Shown in pieces: positions 10,559 to 22,366 of a DNA stretch of 64,000 nt. The stretch is from Archivesica marissinica (taxonomy: Eukaryota > Mollusca > Bivalvia > Venerida > Vesicomyidae). A program made the translations under genes and the position numbers. The notes under the pieces were generated by a model. That model was not told the DNA's origin and did no database searches. It saw nothing but the letters and a program-made list of their open reading frames with translations. The first letter of the stretch is position 1, and each line of letters begins with the position of its first letter. The stretch spans positions 12,097,061 through 12,161,060 of the forward strand of contig CM026393.1 in NCBI GenBank assembly GCA_014843695.1. The letters are read 5' to 3'.

Positions 10559-10760
10559 GCGGGCAGTTTTACCTAACAACACCTTTCCTGGGCAGGCTCC
10601 AGCGGTTAACCAGTACTTGGGTGCACCAACCTCCGTAAGAAACTGCCAACTTTTTCATATAAATGAGACACGGCCTGAGCGGGGCTCGAACCCGTGACCA
10701 CCAGTGATGATAGGTTACAGTGGTATACAAGTCAGCGACCTTAACCACTCGACCACGGTT
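10559..10760 (-). mobile_element. SINE family C (tRNA-Ser/Leu-like head)
   Basis: On the minus strand the head reads gtggtcgagtggttaagg with a B-box cacgggttcgagcccc, followed by a body containing ttaaccgctggagcctgccc. The long gap between the A- and B-box regions fits a tRNA with a long variable arm. A second copy is at 55300-55481. Confidence 0.8.
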
Positions 10761-10799
10761 TAGTGTTAGCAAGATGAAAGCCACAAATCAGGACTCCCC

Positions 10800-12524
10800 G
10801 TATTCAAACTTGTACAGGATACAAATCATGATCTGTTGTATCCAAACTTGTACAGTATACAAATCACGATCTGTTGTATCCAAATTGGTACAGTATACAA
10901 ACCATGATCTGTTGTATCCAAACTTGTACAGTATACAAATCATGATCTGTTGTATCCAAACTTGTACAGTATACAAATCACGAGTTATTGTATCCAAACT
11001 GGTACAGTATACAAATCATGATCTGCCATATCCAAACTTATACAGTATACAAATCATGATCTGTTGTATCCAAACTTGTACAGTATACAAATCATGATCT
11101 GTTGTATCCAAACTGGTACAGTATACAAATCATGATCTGTTGTATCCAAACTTGTACAGTATACAAATCATGATCTGTTGTATCCAAACTTGTACAGTAT
11201 ACAAATCATGATCTGTTGTATCCAAACTTGTACAGTATACAAATCATGATCTGTTGTATCCAAACTTATACAGTATACAAATCATGATCTGTTGTATCCA
11301 AACTGGTACAGTATACAAATCATGATCTGTTGTATCCAAACTTGTACAGTATACAAATCATGATCTGTTGTATCCAAACTTGTACAGTATACAACTCACG
11401 ATCTGTTGTATCTAAACTTGTACAGTATACAAATTATGATATGTTGTATCCAAACTGGTACAGTATACAAATCATGATATGTTGTATCCAAACTTGTACA
11501 GTATACAAATCATGATCTGTTGTATCCAAACTTGTACAGTATACAAATCATGATATGTTGTATCCAAACTGGTACAGTATACAAATCATGATCTGTTGTA
11601 TCCAAACTTGTACAGTATACAAATCATGATCTGTTGTATCCAAACTTGTACAGTATACAAATCATGATCTGTTGTATCCAAACTGGTACAGTATACAAAT
11701 CATGATATGTTGTATCCAAACTGGTACAGTATACAAATCATTATCATTTGTATCCAAACTTGTACAGTATACAAATCATGATCTGTTGTATCCAAACTGG
11801 TACAGTATACAAATCATGATCTATTGTATCCAAACTTGTACAGTATACAAATCATGATCTGTTGTATCCAAACTTGTACAGTATACAAATCATGATCTGT
11901 TGTATCCAAACTGGTACAGTATACAAATCATGATATGTTGTATCCAAACTGGTACAGTATACAAATCATTATCATTTGTATCCAAACTTGTACAGTATAC
12001 AAATCATGATCTGTTGTATCCAAACTTGTACAGTATACAAATCATGATCTATTGTATCCAAACTTGTACAGTATACAAATCATGATCTGTTGTATCCAAA
12101 CTTGTACAGTATACAAATCATGATCTGTTGTATCCAAACTGGTACAGTATACAAATCATGATCTGTTGTATCCAAACTGGTACAGTATACAAATCATTAT
12201 CATTTGTATCCAAACTTGTACAGTATACAAATCATGATCTGTTGTATCCAAACTGGTACAGTATACAAATCATTATCATTTGTATCCAAACTTGTACAGT
12301 ATACAAATCATTATCATTTGTATCCAAACTTGTACAGTATACAAATCATGATCTGTTGTATCCAAACTTGTACAGTATACAAATCATGATCTGTTGTATC
12401 CAAACTTGTACAGTATACAAATCATGATCTGTTGTATCCAAATTGTACAGGATACAAATCGTGAGTTGTTGTAGTCAAACTTGTACAGTATACAACTCGT
12501 GAGTTGTTGTATCCAAATCACGAG
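10800..12524. repeat. 38-bp minisatellite with 228-bp higher-order repeat
   Basis: About 45 copies of a 38-bp unit containing acttgtacagtatacaaatc. A variant block (cattatcatttg) recurs, and a block of six monomers repeats at 228-bp steps (11672, 11900, 12128). Three monomers make a multiple of three, which leaves chance open frames. Confidence 0.93.
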
Positions 12525-12586
12525 TCCTCATAAACAAACAGACAGTATAAAAACTGAGTGTGTATTAGTATTATAAAACATATATT

Positions 12587-12830
12587 GAAAGTCGAAATAG
12601 AGCAGTGGCAGCACGTTCGCTTCAGGTGCGAAAGGCCCGGAGTTCGAACCCAGCTGTACTGTCAGTGTAGCCATCATGATTGTGCCCTTAGGCAAGGCAT
12701 TTAATTAGCACATTGCCTCTTCTCTCTTCCTCGTGGCGATGGATTCCATCGGGAATGAGGTCTCGAGAGTGATTAATATAAGTTGAATGAACTTGTTTCG
12801 CAATCAAGCTAAACAAATTTGTATAAACTA
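12587..12830 (+). mobile_element. SINE family A, full length
   Basis: Head (aatagagcagtggcagc), B-box region ggagttcgaaccc, central tgcccttaggcaaggcattt, body ctcgagagtgattaata, tail aaacaaatttgtataaac. Its 3' part is expanded downstream into an 86-bp array. Confidence 0.88.
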
Positions 12831-13190
12831 ATACTCTTTCATCTGCCAACGAAAGTGATTAATGTAAGTTGTAAGAACTTGTTTCGCAATCGAGCTAAAC
12901 AAATTTGTATAAACTAATACTCTTTCATCCGCCAACGAAAGTGATTAATGTAAGTTGTAAGAACTTGTTTCGCAATCGAGCTAAACAAATTTTTATAAAC
13001 TAATACTCTTTCATCCGCCAATGAAAGTGATTAATGTAAGTTGTAAGAACTTGTTTCGCAATCGAGCTAAACAAATTTGTATAAACTAATACTCTTTCAT
13101 CCACCAACGAAAGTGATTAATGTAAGTTGTAAGAACTTGTTTCGTGGAACTTGTTTCGCAATCAAGATAAAATAAATTTGTACAAAAACT
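12769..13190. repeat. 86-bp tandem array derived from a SINE tail
   Basis: Units start gtgattaatgtaagttg at 12769 (inside the SINE), 12855, 12941, 13027 and 13113, an exact 86-bp period. Each holds the last ~60 bp of SINE A plus 26 bp of flank (tactctttcatccgccaacg). The last copy has an internal partial duplication (gaacttgtttcgtggaacttg). Confidence 0.93.
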
Positions 13191-13300
13191 ATAAACTAAA
13201 ACACATTTTCAAGCAAGAATGATTGATTGATTGATTGATTCAGTCGGATCAAATCCTTACTTCATTGGTCTGATACTGTTTGAGTATGTTACATAAGTCA

Positions 13301-13885
13301 TTAAAACAGCATTACATCGTAATAAAGGATGTTTTGGGTAAAATGTAAATATAGTGTGTATGTTTACAAAATTCGAAATAGTCGCTCAGAAACGATAAAA
13401 TTCCAATAAATTTAAACCGTCGTATACGCGAATTTGTTTATCAACACACGAAATGTGAAACAACAGAGGATGTAGAAAACAACATATATATTTTGAACAT
13501 GAAAGACTATCTATCTATCTTCCTCTAATGTCGAACCCCTCGCGGGGATGTAGAAATTTCCCTAAAAGACTTAGCTAACAGAGGTATGAATCAAAATATC
13601 AAGTAATTTAATTAAAAAAGACAACGTGGGACAAATGGGGACGATGCATTCTGAATGTAAACAAGTGTGGACGATGCGTTCCGATTGTAAACAAGTGCGT
13701 GACCGATCGACTCGGAAAGTCCTACTTTCGGTTTCGAGTTTGTTTTATCGCACAAAAACACTGTTTACCAAATGAACATAAGCATACAAAGTATAATGTT
13801 AGAATGTGTAGCAGCATTGCTACCCATACGTAAAAATTGAATTTTTCAAATATCTTTTATTTCACACGATGTAATGCTGCTTTAA
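13301..13885. mobile_element. TTAA-ended MITE, copy 1
   Basis: Left end ttaaaacagcattacatcgt and right end acgatgtaatgctgctttaa are inverted repeats. Related elements: 38405-38919 (complete), about 46400-46895 and 56790-57235 (partial). Inside, 13507-13552 holds a short LINE/SINE 3' end (cttcctctaatgtcgaaccc). Confidence 0.75.
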
Positions 13886-14044
13886 TATCTTGGCAACCAT
13901 GTATGTTTTATTAAATTTAATTTGTACTTACATCGTTTCGCATAATTTTCTTTTTAGGCGAGTACTGTATCTGCAAGGCAAATATATAGAGACTACATTT
14001 ATAATTTAGCTCGTAAACATTTGGTCAGAATGATCAATTATGCT

Positions 14045-14318
14045 AAATTTTGTCGCTCCCAAAATAACCGTGGCGACACCTCCAAAAGATATATTACTCA
14101 CTTTATAGTGGAAGATACAGGACACACCACAATGCCAGAAGCATACCTGGTTCTGTTACATGCCCGATGTATAGCACCGATACATGAGACCTCAGTTTAT
14201 AGAGCCACATCGGAAGAGACTGTTGATATTATTATGGTCAGATGGGGGATCGAACTTGCGATCCATGGATTCAGTCCAATCAGTCCAATATGTTAGCCAC
14301 TGGACCACTGACTCCTGT
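14045..14318 (-). mobile_element. SINE family B-like, diverged
   Basis: On the minus strand it has a tRNA-like head (cagtggctaacata and a gttcgatcccc box), then sequence aligned with family B (tttcagatg-type segment, caccgtgcac-type segment degenerate). Confidence 0.65.
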
Positions 14319-14577
14319 CTGTAACCATAAGAGTGAAAATTGCCATTAAAGTACAGGTCATGGTGCTGTTGTGCATCACCTATCGTCTACCGGTACCGTA
14401 GTCATGGCGAATAAATAGGCCAAGTTACCTTCAGCATCCTCAATGCCCATGACTAATACGGATATCTAGGCAATAATATATACGTTTGACCCTAGGTGAG
14501 ACTTGGGCTTTGCGGTACAGGTATGGGTCCAGTTGTGGGAACCGATTTGTACAGTTATATTGCATTTGATTCATGTA
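14319..14577. other. Non-coding sequence
   Basis: No feature recognised apart from scattered AT-rich tracts. Confidence 0.4.
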
Positions 14578-14741
14578 CATCATGTACACGATAGATATAT
14601 ATTTACAGACATCATGTGCATGATAGATATATATTTACAGACATCATGTACATGATAGATATATATTTACAGACATCATGTACACGATAGATATATATTT
14701 ACAGACATCATGTACACGGTAGATATATATTTACAGACATC
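14578..14741. repeat. 32-bp tandem repeat, five copies
   Basis: The unit resembles gtacacgatagatatata plus tttacagacatcat. Confidence 0.85.
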
Positions 14742-14872
14742 ATTACGCGGCTATTTATTGCCCTAAATACTGTTTCAAGGGCGGGCGATAATACATTTAA
14801 TATAATTTTTACAATATTAACCAGTAAGCACATGCATAGGTACATATACATGTGCATAATGAAAACCAGGCA

Positions 14873-17800
14873 AACTGTTGGAGCGTCCATAGTGTAAGTA
14901 ACTGTTGGAGCATCCATGGTGTAAGTAACTGTTGGAGCATCCGTGGTGTAAGTAACTGTTGGAGCATCCGTGGTGTAAGTAACTGTTGGAGCATCCATGG
15001 TGTAAGTAACTGTTGGAGCATCCATGTTGTATGAAACTGTTGGAGCATCCGTGTTGTATGAAACTGTTGGAGCATCCGTAGTGTAAGTAACTGTTGGAGC
15101 ATCCATGGTGTAAGTAACTGTTGAAGCATCCATGGTATAAGTAACTGTAGGAGCATCCATGGTGTAAGTAACTGTTGGAGCATCCGTGGTGTAAGTAACT
15201 GTTGGAGCATCCGTGGTGTAAGTAACTGTTGGAGCATCCATGGTGTAAGTAACTGTTGGAGCATCCGTGGTGTAAGAAACTGTTGGAGCATCCATGGTGT
15301 AAGTAACTGTTGGAGCATCCATGGTGTAAGTAACTGTTGGAGCATCCATGGTGTAAGTAACTGTTGGAGCATCCATGGTGTAAGTAACTGTTGGAGCATC
15401 CATGGTGTAAGTAACTGTTGGAGCATCCATGGTGTAAGTAACTGTTGGAGCATCCATGGTGTAAGTAACTGTTGGAGCATCCATGGTGTAAGTAACTGTT
15501 GGAGCATCTGTGGTGTAAGTAACTGTTGGAGCATCCATGGTGTAAGTAACTGTTGGAGCATCCGTGGTGTAAGTAACTGTTGGAGCATCCATGGTGTAAG
15601 TAACTGTAGGAGCATCCATTGTGTAAGTATCTGTTGGAGCATCCATGGTGTAAGTAACTGTTGGAGCATCCATGTTGTATGAAACTGTTGGAGCATCCGT
15701 GTTGCATGAAACTGTTGGAGCATCCGTGTTGCATGAAACTGTTGGAGCATCCGTGGTGTAAGTAACTGTTGGAGCATCCATGGTGTAAGTAACTGTTGGA
15801 GCATCCATGGTGTAAGTAACAGTTGGAGCATCCGTGGTGTAAGTAACTGTTGGAGCATCCGTGGTGTAAGTAACTGTTGGAGCATCCATGGTGTAAGTAA
15901 CTGTTGGAGCATCCGTGGTGTAAGAAACTGTTGGAGCATCCATGGTGTAAGTAACTGTTGGAACATCCATGGTGTAAGTAACTGTTGGAGCATCCATGGT
16001 GTAAGTAACTGTTGGAGCATCCATGGTGTAAGTAACTGTTGGAGCATCCATGGTGTAAGTAACTGTTGGAGCATCCATGGTGTAAGTAACTGTTGGAGCA
16101 TCCATGGTGTAAGTAACTGTTGGAGCATCCATGGTGTAAGTAACTGTTGGAGCATCTGTGGTGTAAGTAACTGTTGGAGCATCCATGGTGTAAGTAACTG
16201 TTGGAGCATCCATGGTGTAAGTAACTGTTGGAGCATCCATGGTGTAAGTAACTGTAGGAGCATCCATGGTGTAAGTAACTGTTGGAGCATCCATGGTGTA
16301 AGTAACTGTAGGAGCATCCATGGTGTAAGTAACTGTTGGAGCATCCATGGTGTAAGTAACTGTTGGAGCATCCATGGTGTAAGTAACTGTTGGAGCATCC
16401 GTGGTGTAACTAACTGTTGGAGCATCCATGGTGTAAGTAACTGTTGGAGCATCCATGGTGTAAGTAACTGTTGGAGTATCCGTGGTGTAAGAACATGTTG
16501 GAGCATCCATGGTGTAAGTAACTGTTGGAGCATCCATGGTGTAAGTAACTGTTGGAGCATCCATAGTGTAAGTAACTGTTGGAGTATCCATGGTATAAGA
16601 ACCTGTTGGAGCATCCATGGTGTAAGTAACTGTTGGAGCATCCATGGTGTAAGTAACTGTTGGAGCATCCATGGTGTAAGTAACTGTTGGAGCATCCATG
16701 GTGTAAGTAACTGTTGGAGCATCCATAGTATAAGTAACTGTTGGAGTATCCGTGGTGTAAGAACCTTTTGGAGCATCCATCGTGTAAGTAACTGTTGGAG
16801 CATCCATGGTGTAAGTAACTGTTGGAGTATCTGTGGTGTAAGTAACTGTTGGAGCATCCGTGGTGTAAGAACCTGTTGGAGCATCCGTGGTGTAAGTAAC
16901 TGTTGGAGCATCCGTGGTGTAAGTAACTGTTGGAGCATCCATGGTGTAAGTAACTGTTGGAGCATCCATGGTGTAAGTAACTGTTGGAGCATCTGTGGTG
17001 TAAGTAACTGTTGGAGCATCCATGGTGTAAGTAACCGTTGGAGCATCCGTGGTGTAAGTAACTGTTGGAGCATCCATGGTGTAAGTAACTGTTGGAGCAT
17101 CCATGGTGTAAGTAACTGTTGGAGCATCCATGGTGTAAGTAACTGTTGGAGCATCTGTGGTGTAAGTAACTGTTGGAGCATCTGTGGTGTAAGAAACTGT
17201 TGGAGCATCCATGGTGTAAGTAACTGTAGGAGCATCCATGGTGTAAGTAACTGTTGTGGCATCCATGGTGTAAGTAACTGTTGGAGCATCCATGGTGTAA
17301 GTAACTGTTGGAGCATCCATGGTGTAAGTAACTGTTGGAGCATCCGTGGTGTAACTAACTGTTGGAGCATCCATGGTGTAAGTAACTGTTGGAGCATCCA
17401 TGGTGTAAGTAACTGTTGGAGCATCCATAGTGTAAGTAACTGTTGGAGTATCCGTGGTGTAAGAACATGTTGGAGCATCCATGGTGTAAGTAACTGTTGG
17501 AGCATCCATGGTGTAAGTAACTGTTGGAGCATCCATGGTGTAAGTAACTGTTGGAGCATCCATGGTGTAAGTAACTGTTGGAGCATCCATGGTGTAAGTA
17601 ACTGTTGGAGCATCCATGGTGTAAGTAACTGTTGGAGCATCCATGGTGTAAGTAACTGTTGGAGCATCCATGGTGTAAGTAACTGTTGGAGCATCCATGG
17701 TGTAAGTAACTGTTGGAGCATCCATGGTGTAAGTAACTGTTGGAGCATCCATGGTGTAAGTAACTGTTGGAGCATCCATGGTGTAAGTAACTGTAGGAGC

Positions 17801-18354
17801 ATCCATGGTGTAAGTAACTGTTGGAGCATCCATGGTGTAAGTAACTGTAGGAGCATCCATGGTGTAAGTAACTGTTGGAGCATCCATGGTGTAAGTAACT
17901 GTAGGAGCATCCATGGTGTAAGTAACTGTTGGAGCATCCATGGTGTAAGTAACTGTAGGAGCATCCATGGTGTAAGTAACTGTTGGAGCATCCATGGTGT
18001 AAGTAACTGTAGGAGCATCCATGGTGTAAGTAACTGTTGGAGCATCCATGGTGTAAGTAACTGTAGGAGCATCCATGGTGTAAGTAACTGTTGGAGCATC
18101 CATGGTGTAAGTAACTGTAGGAGCATCCATGGTGTAAGTAACTGTTGGAGCATCCATGGTGTAAGTAACTGTAGGAGCATCCATGGTGTAAGTAACTGTT
18201 GGAGCATCCATGGTGTAAGTAACTGTAGGAGCATCCATGGTGTAAGTAACTGTTGGAGCATCCATGGTGTAAGTAACTGTTGGAGCATCCATGGTGTAAG
18301 TAACTGTTGGAGCATCCATGGTGTAGGAAACTGTTGGAGCATCCATGGTGTAAT
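14873..18354. repeat. 27-bp minisatellite, about 129 copies
   Basis: The unit is two parts, gtaagtaactgttggagc and atccatggt. Variants include ccgtggt, gagtatcc and gtaggagc. From 17791 to 18276, gttgg and gtagg alternate strictly, giving nine 54-bp dimers. A block marked by gtaactaac and gtaagaacatg occurs at 16401-16500 and again 945-972 bp later. Two overlapping minus-strand frames (14708-18448, 1,246 codons; 14809-18369, 1,186 codons) stay open because 27 is a multiple of 3. The start of the longer one lies in SINE sequence, and substitutions between units change residues freely (Met/Thr in the ninemer TMDAPTVTY). I therefore read this as satellite, though translation of a Thr-rich repeat protein cannot be excluded. 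Confidence 0.93.
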
Positions 18355-18355
18355 T

Positions 18356-18566
18356 GATACTCTGTCCACCTTGTGACAGAGAGGTTGCGAGTTTGAGTCT
18401 CATCAGAACCACAGTGATTGATCCCTTAGGCAATGCACTTAAATCCACATTGCCTCTTCACTCTCCCTCATGGCGATGAATTCCATCAGGAATGATGTAT
18501 CAAGAGTGATTAATCTAAAACCGGGTGTCGTAATTGAGTTCAAATACATTTGTATAAAATTATTTA
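18356..18566 (+). mobile_element. SINE family A, diverged
   Basis: Retains cagaaccacagtgattg, cccttaggcaatgcactt, ccctcatggcgatgaa and a tail aaatacatttgtataaaat. The head is degraded. It abuts the 27-bp array. Confidence 0.75.
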
Positions 18567-18629
18567 GCAAATTGTTGTAATAGTTCCTACTCGTCTGTAT
18601 CCTCTTTCTTGTCTGGCATTCCTTTTCAA

Positions 18630-19390
18630 CCTGCAAATATACATTGTACAAATATACAATATACAAATATACAACATACAAATATACAACAAACACATAT
18701 ACAACATACAAATATACAACATACACATATACAACATACAAATATACAACATACAAATATACAAACATACAACATACACATAGTACAACATACACATAGT
18801 ACAACATACAAATACACAATGTACACATATACAATGTACAAATATACAACCTACAAATATACAATGTACAAATATACAACCTACAAATATACAATGTACA
18901 AATATACAATGTACACATATACAATGTACAAATATACAATGTACACATATACAATGTACAAATATACAATGTACACATATACAATGTACAAATATACAAT
19001 GTACAAATATACAATGTACAAATATACAATGTACACATATACAATGTACAAATACACAATGTACACATATACAATGTACAAATATACAATGTACACATAT
19101 ACAATGTACAAATATACAATGTACAAATATACAACATACAAATACACAATGTACACATATACAATGTACAAATATACAATGTACAAATATACAACCTACA
19201 AATATACAATGCACAAATGTACAACACACAAATATACAATGTACAAATATACAAATATGCAACATACAAATATACAACATACAAATATACAGCCAAAAAT
19301 ATACAATGTACAAATATACAATGTACAAATATATAAATAAACAACCTACAAATATACAACCTACAAATATACAATGTACAAATATAACAA
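18630..19390. repeat. 15/30-bp tandem repeat
   Basis: Units of acaatgtacaaatat and acaatgtacacatat, with cataca and cctaca variants. Several frames are open on both strands, all by repetition. Confidence 0.9.
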
Positions 19391-19456
19391 CAATGTTCAA
19401 GCTAGTTCAAATGCGTGCCTTTCTGATACATTTATAAAAATAGTTGAACTTATCAA

Positions 19457-21776
19457 CAGAAATATATTGACACAATAACATTAGTGTACAAGACTGAAAT
19501 ACATGACACTATAGTGACACAATAACATTAGTGTACAAGACTGGAAATAATGACACTATAGTGACACAATAACATTAGTGTACATGGCTGGAAATACACG
19601 ACACTATAGTGACATAATAACAATAGTGTACAAGGCTGGAAATACATGACACTATAGTGACACAATAACAATAGTGTACAAGGCTGGAAATACATGACAC
19701 TATAGTGACACACAATAACAATAGTGTACAAGGCTGGAAATACATGACACTATAGTGACATAATAACAATAGTGTACAAGGCTGGAAATACATGACACTA
19801 TAGTGACACAATAACAATAGTGTACAAGGCTGGAAATACATGACACTATAGTGACACAATAACAATAGTGTACAAGACTGGAAATAATGACACTATAGTG
19901 ACACAATAACATTAGTGTACAATGCTGGACATACATGACACTATAGTGACACAATAACATTAGTATACAAGACTGGAAATAATGACACTATAGTGACACA
20001 ATAACATTAGTGTACAAGGCTGGAAATACACAACACTATAGTGACACACAATAACATTAGTGTACAAGGCTAGAAATACATGACACTATAGTGACACACA
20101 ATAACATTAGTATACAAGGCTGGAAATACATGACACTATAGTGACACACAATAACAATAGTGTACAAGGCTGGAAATACACGACACTATAGTGACACACA
20201 ATAACATTAGTGTACAAGACTGGAAATACATGACAATAGTGACACAATACCATTAGTGTACAAGGCTGGAAATACATGACACTATAGTGACACAATACCA
20301 TTAGTGTACAAGGCTGGAAATACATGACACTATAGTGACACACAATAACATTAGTGTACAAGGCTGGAAATACATGACACTATAGTGACACAATAACATT
20401 AGTGTACAAGGCTGGAAATACATGACACTATAGTGACACAATAACAATAGTGTACAAGGCTGGAAATACATGACACTATAGTGACACATAATAACATTAG
20501 TGTACAAGGCTGGAAATACATGACACTAGTGACACAATAACATTAGTGTACAAAGCTGGAAATAGATGACACTATAGTGACACACAATAACATTAGTGTA
20601 CAATACTGGAAATACATGACACTATAGTGACACAATAACATTAATGTACAAGGATGGAAATACATGACACTATAGTGACACAATAACATTAATGTACAAG
20701 GATGGAAATACATGACACTATAGTCACACAATAACATTAGTGTACAAGGCTGGAAATACACGACACTATAGTGACACAATAACATTAGTGTACAAGACTG
20801 GAAATACATGACACTATAGTGACACAATAACAATAGTGTACAAGGCTGGAAATACATGACACTATAGTGACACAATAACAATAGTGTACAAGACTGGAAA
20901 TACACGACACTATAGTGACACAATAACAACAGTGTACAAGGCTGGAAATACATGACACTATAGTGACACAATAACAATAGTGTACAAGACTGGAAATACA
21001 AGACACTATAGTGACACAATAACAACAGTGTACAAGGCTGGAAATACATGACACTATAGTGACACAATAACAATAGTGTACAAGACTGGAAATACATGAC
21101 ACTATAGTGACACAATAACAATAGTGTACAAGACTGGAAATACAAGACACTATAGTGACACAATAACAACAGTGTACAAGGCTGGAAATACATGACACTA
21201 TAGTGACACAATAACAATAGTGTACAAGACTGGAAATACATGACACTATAGTGACACAATAACATTAGTGTACAAGACTGGAAATACAAGACACTATAGT
21301 GACACAATAACAACAGTGTACAAGGCTGGAAATACATGACACTATAGTGACACAATAACAATAGTGTACAAGACTGGAAATACAAGACACTATAGTGACA
21401 CAATAACAAAAGTGTACAAGGCTGGAAATACATGACACTATAGTGACACAATAACAATAGTGTACAAGACTGGAAATACATGACACTATAGTGACACAAT
21501 AACAATAGTGTACAAGACTGGAAATACAAGACACTATAGTGACACAATAACAACAGTGTACAAGGCTGGAAATACATGACACTATAGTGACACAATAACA
21601 ATAGTGTACAAGACTGGAAATACAGTTGTGTGTGTGGTGGTTGACACTATAGTGACACAATAACATTAGTGTACAAGACTGGAAATACATGACACTATAG
21701 TGACACAATAACAATAGTGTACAAGGCTGGAAATACATGACACTATAGTGACACAATAACAATAATGTACAAGACC
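19457..21776. repeat. 48-bp minisatellite next to the MSP130 last exon
   Basis: About 48 copies of a unit containing gtgtacaaggctggaaatac and the palindrome cactatagtg. Variants (aggctgg/agactgg, catgac/caagac) alternate in the second half, giving 96- and 144-bp higher-order repeats from about 20870 to 21600. A non-repeat insertion (gttgtgtgtgtggtgg) interrupts it at 21625. It ends 44 bp from the stop codon of the MSP130-like gene, so it probably begins within that gene's 3' UTR or just beyond it. Confidence 0.92.
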
Positions 21777-21819
21777 GTGCACCCACCTTGATCAACAAGG
21801 CTTATAATAAGAAGAATGC

Positions 21820-21937
21820 TTACTTCCACATATAACAACAGAAGATTACGCTGAGCAACAAAGTAAACACACCAATCCCCAGCAGCGGGAGCGACACCGT
21901 TCCTGGTACATTGTCCATCACTAGCCCATCTTTACAG
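21820..21937 (-). CDS. MSP130-like protein, terminal exon with membrane anchor
   Basis: A 118-base exon follows the acceptor tattattttcag and begins with one base completing a split codon. It encodes CKDG, a short linker, then a hydrophobic stretch of about 20 residues (PLLGIGVFTLLLSVIF) ending in CCYMWK and a TAA stop at 21820-21822. This is a typical C-terminal transmembrane or anchor segment. Assignment to the MSP130 gene rests on strand, order and the absence of any other gene between here and 34.8 kb. The tail itself is not diagnostic of the family. Its phase requires an upstream exon ending with two bases of a codon, which the exon at 34759-34809 does not provide, so at least one further small exon is missing. 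Confidence 0.55.
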
Positions 21938-22120
21938 CTGAAAATAATATGAAGTCTAAATAATTGGTGCAAGTAGTAGCTCAGTAGAGTTGGGCATCTC
22001 ATGGCCATTATTGGCCTCTTACACAATGGCTGAAATAAATCAGGTTTAAACACAAACACAAGGTACCGGTTTAAAATCTTATCGGAATGACATGATTTCT
22101 ATAAATTGTACTAAACGCAC
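21938..22120. other. Probable intron sequence
   Basis: Follows the terminal exon's acceptor on the minus strand. No feature seen. Confidence 0.35.
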
Positions 22121-22366
22121 TAAACTTTATTTATTTTACAATGATAGCGAAGCAAGTTCTAACAACTTATATTAATCACTCTCGTTGTCGTGGATGAAAG
22201 CGTATTTGTGGTCATGTGTGTGGGAGGAAACCAGAGTACCCGGAGAAAACCCACCTGTCCGATCTGGCGACCACCGTACCATCTCACATACTTCCTGGTC
22301 CAAGCATCGAACCGGGGTTGCATTGGTGAGAAGCGAGCGCGCTAACCACTGCGCTAATCGGACAGC
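22121..22366 (-). mobile_element. SINE family D, full length
   Basis: Minus-strand head gattagcgcagtggttagcg with B-box ggttcgatgct, a body containing gtggtcgccagatcgg and ttttctccgggtactctgg, and a tail gagagtgattaatataag then aaataaataaagttta. The tail segment is shared with SINE family A. Confidence 0.88.

Noticed and set aside
7736..13190. CRISPR-like arrays among the short tandem repeats
   Set aside because: Units are contiguous with no unique spacers, no cas genes occur, and the genome is eukaryotic.
14708..18448. 1,246-codon open frame as a giant repetitive protein gene
   Set aside because: The frame is a by-product of a 27-bp period without stops. Its first residues come from SINE sequence, a second frame of similar length overlaps it, and unit variants alter residues freely. 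Kept as satellite.
18439..19400. Several 240-310-codon frames on both strands
   Set aside because: They run through 15-bp repeats (acaatgtacaaatat), are open on both strands, and are low complexity.
20543..21601. 352-codon Cys/Tyr-rich minus-strand frame
   Set aside because: It is translated from the 48-bp array (period a multiple of 3), with no domain or start context.
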